From Nitrosopumilaceae archaeon (GTDB lineage: Archaea > Thermoproteota > Nitrososphaeria > Nitrososphaerales > Nitrosopumilaceae): a stretch of 17,974 nt of DNA. A model generated the notes under the pieces. It was not told where the DNA came from and made no database searches. It was given only the letters and a program-made list of their open reading frames with translations. Location: NCBI GenBank assembly GCA_013867245.1, contig JACENB010000155.1, positions 1 to 17,974 of the forward strand, in the 5' to 3' direction. Within the stretch, counting starts at the first letter, position 1. Every line of letters starts with the position of its first letter. The translations under genes were made by a program, and so were the position numbers. This document shows positions 12,941 to 17,974 of this stretch, one piece after another.

Positions 12941-13921
12941 CTATTCATTATAGATTGGTTGAACCAGATCTGCAACATCAGCCCAAGATTGGGCAATTCT
13001 CTCAAACATAAATACCATGTCAAGAAAATCTATTGGGATTTCTTTTTTACTACCTAAGGAGGCTCTGAGTTTACCAAGTTGTTCTTCAAATTTCTTGTGC
13101 AAAGATATTGCTTCAATTGCTAATAGTCTATCAGGTTTTGTAAAAGCATCAATTGATTTTTCTGCTAATTGATTAAAGTTTTTCACGACGTCATGAATTT
13201 TTTTGTATTGTTCTTTTGACAAAGACGAATTATAGATAAAATCAGATAGCTCAACAATAGAGTCACCAGTATTTTCAAGAAGATTGGCTGCAACTCTATA
13301 ATCGAGAACGTCAATATTTTCTAAATTAAATGCATTAGCCAGTCTCTTATCAACAAGAGTGCTACGAATTAATCTTACAAGTAAGAAATATTGTCTATTT
13401 ACCTCTTCATCACGTTTTGATAATGTTTGCAAATTTGATTTATCATCTGCAATTAATCCGTTTGTTGCATCATCATACATTCCAATTGCAATAGAGCTCA
13501 TACGTTTGAGTATTTTTTGAGGATTAAGTGTAGTAGAATCTAATAGAAACTGCATGTTAATGTGTGATGCATCTTCTTCAATTATTTCCATTCCAACAAG
13601 ACGTCTCATAGAATTACGAATTTTTTCTCTATCCTCACCTGGAATAATTGAATCAGAAGTAATCTCAATGATATCATATCCTAAAAGATACGCACCTGTA
13701 ATGTCAGCCACAATATTCTCTTCTTTTGGCAATGGATATGAGATTACAAGTTCTTTTGTAGGACGAGTTTCTTTGTTTGCAGAAATTGAGATGCTATCTT
13801 GACCAGTTTCAAGCTCAACCTGACTGCTTTTGTCTAATTTGTTTGCATCAACCCATTCCTTTGGAAGAGACACTAGTATGCTACTTCCTATTCTTTGTAG
13901 GCGTCTAACGAATTTAGTCAA
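12941..13921 (-). CDS. AbrB-PhoU phosphate-uptake regulator
   Basis: This gene encodes 326 residues. The first 45 residues (FVRRLQRIGSSILVSLPKEW, then a beta strand with VELETGQDSI) form an AbrB/SpoVT-type swapped-hairpin DNA-binding domain. The remainder is all-helical with the PhoU repeat character (for example LLENTGDSIVELSDFIYN and MVFMFERIAQSWADVADLV, the family's E/DxxxD pattern for metal clusters). This AbrB+PhoU fusion is an archaeal arrangement. It is thought to link phosphate status to gene control, whereas bacterial PhoU acts through the Pst transporter and PhoR. No pst genes are in the window. The start is TTG at 13921; the promoter match upstream (13938-13945) is weak. It diverges from the CoA cluster across 65 bases. 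Confidence 0.88.
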   Translation of the reverse strand: MTKFVRRLQRIGSSILVSLPKEWVDANKLDKSSQVELETGQDSISISANKETRPTKELVISYPLPKEENIVADITGAYLLGYDIIEITSDSIIPGEDREKIRNSMRRLVGMEIIEEDASHINMQFLLDSTTLNPQKILKRMSSIAIGMYDDATNGLIADDKSNLQTLSKRDEEVNRQYFLLVRLIRSTLVDKRLANAFNLENIDVLDYRVAANLLENTGDSIVELSDFIYNSSLSKEQYKKIHDVVKNFNQLAEKSIDAFTKPDRLLAIEAISLHKKFEEQLGKLRASLGSKKEIPIDFLDMVFMFERIAQSWADVADLVQPIYNE

Positions 13922-13954
13922 TTTATACTAATTTAATTAATTTAAGCCATATTC

Positions 13955-13962
13955 TTATATTT
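13955..13962 (+). promoter_or_regulatory. TATA-like box for the CoA operon
   Basis: TTATATTT lies 25-32 bases before the ATG at 13987. The 65-base divergent region also holds a weak minus-strand box (13938-13945) for the PhoU-like gene, and several TTAAATT-type repeats make it very AT-rich. Confidence 0.4.
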
Positions 13963-13986
13963 TGTGTAAAATTTAAACCCAGATCA

Positions 13987-14898
13987 ATGAAGGGAGTGGC
14001 ATTTTGTCCTGCACATATTACAGGTTTCTTCAAGGCCCACTTGGAGAATAATCAGGATAAATTAGAAAATCTAGGCTCAATGGGGGCAGGATTTTCAATC
14101 AGACAAGGCGTAACGACTAGAGTTACAATTGACAAAAAAAATAATCACGATTCAAATTTCAAGATTTCAACAAAAGGATACCAATCTGATAAAACAGATG
14201 TTTCAGAATTTGTATTAAATGAATTTCTAAAGATAGGGGACTTTAAAGACAAGTTCTTTAACATTGAACATGAGATTTCAATTCCAGTAGGATATGGTTT
14301 GGGTTCTAGTAGTGCTGTTGCATTATCATTATCCTTTGCATTAGATCAAGCACTTGATACAAAATTAGATAAAAATACAATTGGACAAATTGCACATAAT
14401 GCAGAAGTTAATTGTAAAACTGGATTGGGAGATGTTTTAGCATCATTTCATGGGGGATTTGAAGTTCGTGTAAAACCAGGAGCTCCAGGAATCGGAACAG
14501 TGGAAAAAATTTCTATAGATAAAATTTCAGTTATTATGATTTGTTTTTCTCCAATTTCAACTAATAAATTCATCAAGGAAAGACTTTCTCAGATAAATGG
14601 ACTAGGTGGCAAAATGGTGAACCGATTATTAGAATCAAAAGATTATCAACATTTTCAAGATATGTCACTAGAATTTGCAAAATATGTAAATGTAATGACA
14701 CCTAGAATGCAGAAAATAGTAAATGAGTTAACTGAAAATAATATCAAATGTGGAATAGCACTTTTTGGAGAAACAATTTTTTCAATGATTCCAAAAGAAG
14801 ATGAAAATAAAGTTTTAGAAATTTTAGAAAAATATTCTGATGGAGTAATAATAAATTCAGAATTAGATGATATCGGAGCAAGAGTATTAAATAATTAA
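13987..14898 (+). CDS. pantoate kinase (GHMP family)
   Basis: This gene encodes 303 residues. It phosphorylates pantoate to 4-phosphopantoate, the archaeal replacement for making pantothenate first. The N-terminal AFCPAHITGFF and the later GHMP ATP loop IPVGYGLGSSSAVAL (99-113) are the key signatures. GLGDVLASFHGGFEVR (around 145-160) is the family's middle motif, with an Asp likely to be the catalytic base. Its gene sits directly before the phosphopantothenate synthetase gene (10 bases apart), the pairing found in archaeal genomes. The ATG at 13987 with a TATA-like box at 13955-13962 suggests a leaderless transcript. The protein shows no unusual feature. Confidence 0.92.
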   Translation: MKGVAFCPAHITGFFKAHLENNQDKLENLGSMGAGFSIRQGVTTRVTIDKKNNHDSNFKISTKGYQSDKTDVSEFVLNEFLKIGDFKDKFFNIEHEISIPVGYGLGSSSAVALSLSFALDQALDTKLDKNTIGQIAHNAEVNCKTGLGDVLASFHGGFEVRVKPGAPGIGTVEKISIDKISVIMICFSPISTNKFIKERLSQINGLGGKMVNRLLESKDYQHFQDMSLEFAKYVNVMTPRMQKIVNELTENNIKCGIALFGETIFSMIPKEDENKVLEILEKYSDGVIINSELDDIGARVLNN

Positions 14899-14908
14899 TT
14901 GAAGTCTG

Positions 14909-15673
14909 ATGACAATAATTCCAAAGTCACATCCAAGGGCAAAGTCACTTTTAATTCGTGAGAAATTAGTTAGTGGTTTTGATAATGGATTAGTCGCAAA
15001 AGAGGGACTATTGGCACAAGGGCGAGGAGAAGCATTTGATTATTTACTAGGTGAAAAGACAAATCAGGCTGCAAAACGTGCCATAAAGGCAGCAGCTGCA
15101 CAATTACTCCAGGCTCAAAAACCAGTTATTTCAGTTAATGGAAATGTTGCAGCCTTATGTCCAAAAGAGATCATCAGGTTATCAAAGCAAATCAAGGCAA
15201 AACTTGAGGTAAATCTATTCTATACAAATGAAAAGAGAAAACAAGCAATCATCAAAACTCTCAAAAAAAATGGAGCAAAAGAAATTCTAGGTACAAATTC
15301 AGCAAATTCAACAAGATTACCAGGAATTGATTCAGCACGAAGAATTGTAGATAAAGATGGAATTTTTGCAGCTGATGTTGTAGTTGTTCCTTTAGAAGAC
15401 GGAGATAGAACTATGGCATTAAGAAATGCAGGAAAAACAGTCATAACATTTGATCTAAATCCACTTTCAAGAACTTCTCAAACTGCCAACATTACAATTG
15501 TAGATAATGTAACAAGAGCAATTGAATTACTAATTTCTGAATCCAAAAAGCTAGCAAAAAGAAACGAAAAGAGTCTTGAAAAAATAATTTCAGAGTTTGA
15601 TAACAAGAAAAATCTAACAGAAAATGTAATTCAAATTAAAAATAATCTAACAAGGAGGGCAAGAGTTGCATAA
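14909..15673 (+). CDS. 4-phosphopantoate--beta-alanine ligase (phosphopantothenate synthetase)
   Basis: This gene encodes 254 residues. It joins 4-phosphopantoate with beta-alanine using ATP, giving 4'-phosphopantothenate; this is the archaeal second step. The start IPKSHPRAKSLLIREKLV, the string QGRGEAFDYLLGE (37-49), PVISVNGNVAAL (72-83) and VVVPLEDGDRTMAL further on are recognisable landmarks of the family (formerly DUF137). Most homologues have His where this protein has Gln in HGRGEAFDYL, as I recall it; I would not read much into that. The C-terminus is a charged helix. It overlaps panB by 8 bases, and a strong GGAGGG near its end serves the downstream gene. Confidence 0.9.
   Translation: MTIIPKSHPRAKSLLIREKLVSGFDNGLVAKEGLLAQGRGEAFDYLLGEKTNQAAKRAIKAAAAQLLQAQKPVISVNGNVAALCPKEIIRLSKQIKAKLEVNLFYTNEKRKQAIIKTLKKNGAKEILGTNSANSTRLPGIDSARRIVDKDGIFAADVVVVPLEDGDRTMALRNAGKTVITFDLNPLSRTSQTANITIVDNVTRAIELLISESKKLAKRNEKSLEKIISEFDNKKNLTENVIQIKNNLTRRARVA
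15654..15659 (+). promoter_or_regulatory. Shine-Dalgarno site deciding the PanB TTG start
   Basis: GGAGGG lies 6 bases before the TTG at 15666 and is the clearest ribosome binding site in the CoA cluster. It fixes the TTG, inside the upstream gene, as the panB start. Confidence 0.7.
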
Positions 15674-16505
15674 ATCAGTACAAGATATTGTAAATATGAA
15701 AAAAGAAAAAAAGAAAATTTCAGTTATTACAAGTTATGATTACACTTTAGCATCATTGTGTGATAAAGCAGGCATTGATGTATTGTTAGTTGGAGATAGT
15801 GCAGGAATGGTAATGCTTGGTTATGAGAATACAATTCCTGTAACAATGGATCAAATGTGTATGTTTACTGAAGCAGTTAGTAGAGCAAGAAACAATGCAT
15901 TACTTGTTGCAGATTTACCATTCATGTCATATCAGGCAAGTATAGAAGATGCAATAAACAACTCAGGCAAATTAATCAAAGCAGGAGCTGATGCTGTAAA
16001 ATTAGAAGGTGGTTCAATAATGGCTGAAACAATTAGTGCAATTGTTGATGTTGGAATTCCTGTAATGGGACATATTGGATTACAACCACAAACAACAATG
16101 CTTTCACAAGGTTACAAAGTACAGGGAAGAACAAAAGATTCTGCAATGCAGTTAATTCAAGATGCAAAAGAGCTTGAAGAATCAGGAGTGTTTAGTATTG
16201 CATTAGAGATGGTAAGTCACGAAGTTGCACAAATAATTTCAGAAACAGTAACTGTTCCTACAATTGGAATTGGTTCAGGAGTAAATTGTGATGGTCAAGT
16301 ACTAGTTGTTCAAGATTTACTTGGAATGTATGATAAGATAAAGCCAAAATTTGCAAAAAGATACATGAATCTATCTGAAGATATTGTAAAGTCCCTTGAA
16401 GATTACAAAAATGATGTAGAATCAAGTTCATTTCCTGCAGAAGAAAATTGGTTTTCAATGGATCCTGAAGAACTGAAAAAATTACGTGAGCAAATTGGCA
16501 GCTAA
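15666..16505 (+). CDS. panB: 3-methyl-2-oxobutanoate hydroxymethyltransferase
   Basis: This gene encodes 279 residues. It transfers a hydroxymethyl group from methylene-tetrahydrofolate (or a methanopterin-type carrier) to ketoisovalerate, giving ketopantoate. Visible motifs are TSYDYTLASLCDKAG (22-36), LVGDSAGMVMLGYENT (41-56, metal-binding D44), ADLPFMSY (82-89, D83), KLEGG (112-116, E114), GHIGLQPQ (135-142) and the late ALEMV (179-183, with the catalytic E181). The length is slightly above the usual 264-280. The TTG start is backed by a Shine-Dalgarno site. The gene overlaps the upstream gene by 8 bases and coaBC by 20. The C-terminal ENWFSMDPEELKKLREQ tail is a short addition beyond the barrel. 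Confidence 0.94.
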   Translation: MHKSVQDIVNMKKEKKKISVITSYDYTLASLCDKAGIDVLLVGDSAGMVMLGYENTIPVTMDQMCMFTEAVSRARNNALLVADLPFMSYQASIEDAINNSGKLIKAGADAVKLEGGSIMAETISAIVDVGIPVMGHIGLQPQTTMLSQGYKVQGRTKDSAMQLIQDAKELEESGVFSIALEMVSHEVAQIISETVTVPTIGIGSGVNCDGQVLVVQDLLGMYDKIKPKFAKRYMNLSEDIVKSLEDYKNDVESSSFPAEENWFSMDPEELKKLREQIGS

Positions 16506-17739
16506 AAAGAAAACAAATGATCATCCATCATTGGATATTGTTTCATCACATGGTGTAGAGTTAACAGGGAAAAGAATTGTATTGTGTGTAGCTGGAAGTG
16601 TTGCAGCATACAAAGCAATAGAGCTTGCAAGACTGCTTATGAGACATGGGGCAGATGTAACTTGTGTAGCAAGTGGAGCAGTAACAAAACTAATTCAGCC
16701 TGATTATTTCAAATGGGCTACGGGAAATGACGTCATTACAAAACTTACAGGTAAACTAGAGCACATAAAATTGGCGGATTATAATCAATCAGATCTAGTA
16801 ATTGTGTATCCAGCTACTGCAAACACACTAGGAAAACTTGCAAATGGTATTGATGACACTCCAATTTCAACAGTTCTAACTGTAGGATTTGGCTCTAAAA
16901 TTCCAATTTTGATGTGCTTGGCAATGCATGAATCAATGTATGACAATTCAGCTGTAAAAAAGAACATTGATTTTCTAAAAAATAAAATTCAGTTCCTTTC
17001 TCCACAAATGATTGAAGGAAAAGCTAAAGCACCAGAACCTGAAGATGTTTTAGATTTTGTACTAAAGAAATTCGGTTTCTCATCTACATTACAAAATAAA
17101 AAAGTCCTAATGACTGCAGGGCCAACAATAGAATACGTTGATCCAGTTAGAGTGATAACAAATCTTAGTTCAGGAAAAACTGGTGTATTGTTAGCTTCAG
17201 AATTAATTTCAGCTGGAGCCAAGGTCACTTTAATTTACGGCCCAGGAAATGAAGAACCGCCAAAAGGAGCTAGAATTATCAATGTTACAACAAACAAAGA
17301 GATGTTTGATGCAACAAAAAAAGAACTAAAGAAAAAATATGATATTGTAGTTATGGCAGCAGCTGCATCAGACTATACTCCTGAAAAGCCATCAAAATCC
17401 AAGATAAAGAGTAACAAAGAATCACTCATAATTAGGCTCAAAAAAGCACCAAAAATCATTGATCAGGTAAAAAAATCTCAGAAAAATGCCATACTAGTTG
17501 GATTCAAGGCAGAAACCAATCTATCAAAATCTGCCTTAATCAAATCAGCTAAAACAAAATTAAAAGAATCTAATGCAGATTTAATCATTGCAAATGATAT
17601 TGGAATAAAATATCAAAAGAATCCAAACAACAATCAAATTATTATCGTTGATGGAAAAAACACCAGAACATCAGGATGGAAGAAAAAAGAAAAGATTGTA
17701 AAAATAATTAGAAAAGAAATTGAAAAGAAAATAAAATGA
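16486..17739 (+). CDS. coaBC: bifunctional phosphopantothenoylcysteine decarboxylase/phosphopantothenate--cysteine ligase
   Basis: This gene encodes 417 residues in two fused enzymes. The N-terminal CoaC part (about 28-195) is an FMN flavoprotein: GKRIVLCVAGSVAAYKAIEL, the His at 93 in GKLEHIKLA, the PATANTLGKLANGIDD string (109-124) and AMHESMYDN (146-154, Asn of the bacterial PAMNxxM replaced by His). The C-terminal CoaB part starts at about 204 (NKKVLMTAGPTIEYVDP, then VRVITNLSSGKTG) and contains AAASDYTPEKPS (292-303) and VGFKAET (338-344). The GTG at 16486 overlaps panB by 20 bases; TTG at 16495 is an alternative and neither has a strong Shine-Dalgarno. It works after phosphopantothenate synthetase, giving 4'-phosphopantetheine. 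Confidence 0.95.
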   Translation: MSKLAAKKKTNDHPSLDIVSSHGVELTGKRIVLCVAGSVAAYKAIELARLLMRHGADVTCVASGAVTKLIQPDYFKWATGNDVITKLTGKLEHIKLADYNQSDLVIVYPATANTLGKLANGIDDTPISTVLTVGFGSKIPILMCLAMHESMYDNSAVKKNIDFLKNKIQFLSPQMIEGKAKAPEPEDVLDFVLKKFGFSSTLQNKKVLMTAGPTIEYVDPVRVITNLSSGKTGVLLASELISAGAKVTLIYGPGNEEPPKGARIINVTTNKEMFDATKKELKKKYDIVVMAAAASDYTPEKPSKSKIKSNKESLIIRLKKAPKIIDQVKKSQKNAILVGFKAETNLSKSALIKSAKTKLKESNADLIIANDIGIKYQKNPNNNQIIIVDGKNTRTSGWKKKEKIVKIIRKEIEKKIK

Positions 17740-17915
17740 AAAATTCAGAATTACGAAAATTGGTATTACAATATAAAGAAATTAAAAATAAACAAACAAA
17801 AAAGCATGCAGATAGTTTCAAGTTATCAGAGAAACTAAAAGAGATTGAACATAGATACTTTCACGAGACAGGAAGAACATTAAAATCAGATCTAAAAGAG
17901 TCAAAAGAAAATTGA
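17736..17915 (+). CDS. 59-residue charged helical protein in the CoA cluster
   Basis: The ORF runs from ATG at 17736 (overlapping the coaBC stop as ATGA) to TGA at 17913-17915. The sequence is almost all Lys/Glu/Ser/Leu helix (KNSELRKLVLQYKEIKNKQT, then SFKLSEKLKEIEHRYFHETG). It has hydrophobic residues at heptad-like spacing and a distinct RYFHETG turn near residue 40-46. This suggests an antiparallel helical hairpin. I do not recognise it. Tight coupling on both sides (the next ORF's TTG overlaps its stop) argues that it is a real member of the operon. Its role in CoA synthesis, if any, is unknown. Confidence 0.72.
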   Translation: MKNSELRKLVLQYKEIKNKQTKKHADSFKLSEKLKEIEHRYFHETGRTLKSDLKESKEN

Positions 17916-17974
17916 AAGCCAAGCCATTTGATTATAAAAAAAGAAACATGTTAGTTTGGAATGAAGTTGCTCCA
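17912..17974 (+). CDS. class I SAM-dependent methyltransferase, N-terminal start (partial)
   Basis: The last 63 bases form an open frame running off the window: KAKPFDYKKRNMLVWNEVAP. The string xWNEVAP at the end is the common start of UbiE/COQ5-like methyltransferases ('WNEIAPxYh'), just before the SAM-binding strand. A TTG at 17912, overlapping the previous stop by 4 bases, and an in-frame ATG at 17948 are both possible starts. Only about 21 residues are visible, so the family is a guess of moderate strength. It appears to be in the same operon as the CoA genes. Confidence 0.5.
   Translation, partial: MKAKPFDYKKRNMLVWNEVAP

Noticed and set aside
1..17974. tRNA or other structured RNA genes in the gaps
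   Set aside because: No gap exceeds about 170 bases and none shows a cloverleaf, GTTC-type T-loop or conserved stem by eye; a tRNAscan or Rfam run would be decisive.

Overview
The window reads as a piece of a marine ammonia-oxidising archaeon of the Nitrosopumilus type (Nitrososphaerota/Thaumarchaeota). This is an inference from several things seen together. The DNA is AT-rich and very densely packed. Many genes have a TATA-like box 22-32 bases before the start codon and so look leaderless. CoA is made by the archaeal pantoate kinase/phosphopantothenate synthetase route. The UMP kinase is of the archaeal type, a PhoU carries an N-terminal AbrB domain, and there are Lrp/AsnC regulators. I saw no mobile element, CRISPR array, rRNA or tRNA.

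Layout. 1-399: the end of a probable A-type ATP synthase subunit C, then a small two-helix membrane protein. 433-1080: a Cas4-like Fe-S protein that seems to have lost its nuclease ExK motif. 1125-1936 (minus): a 36-residue membrane microprotein and a membrane-anchored LEA14-like protein. 1948-2298: an unrecognised 116-residue protein. 2301-4794 (minus): a tightly coupled operon of thymidylate kinase, HD phosphohydrolase and UMP kinase. 4894-5461: a 38-residue C2H2 zinc-finger protein and an Hsp20 chaperone. 5464-8150 (minus): a UbiB/ABC1-type kinase with a membrane partner, then small membrane proteins. 8201-11380 (minus): a MacB/LolCDE-type ABC transporter operon ending in a secreted, membrane-anchored COG1361-like protein, facing a double-winged-helix Lrp/AsnC regulator (11497-12399). 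12425-12940: a Nudix hydrolase, tail to tail with AbrB-PhoU (12941-13921, minus). 13987-17974: the CoA cluster of pantoate kinase, phosphopantothenate synthetase, PanB, CoaBC, a 59-residue charged protein and the start of a methyltransferase.

How the genes work together. Two blocks have clear metabolic logic. One is pyrimidine nucleotide supply (UMP kinase and dTMP kinase) translated with an HD enzyme of the dNTPase-like group. The other covers most of the steps from ketoisovalerate/pantoate to 4'-phosphopantetheine. The transporter block looks like a self-contained export or envelope system with a divergent candidate regulator. Several starts are GTG or TTG, and the transporter ATPase appears to use CTG. 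Four genes given here are very short or easily missed (1125-1235, 4894-5010, 17736-17915 and the truncated 5' end of the ABC ATPase).
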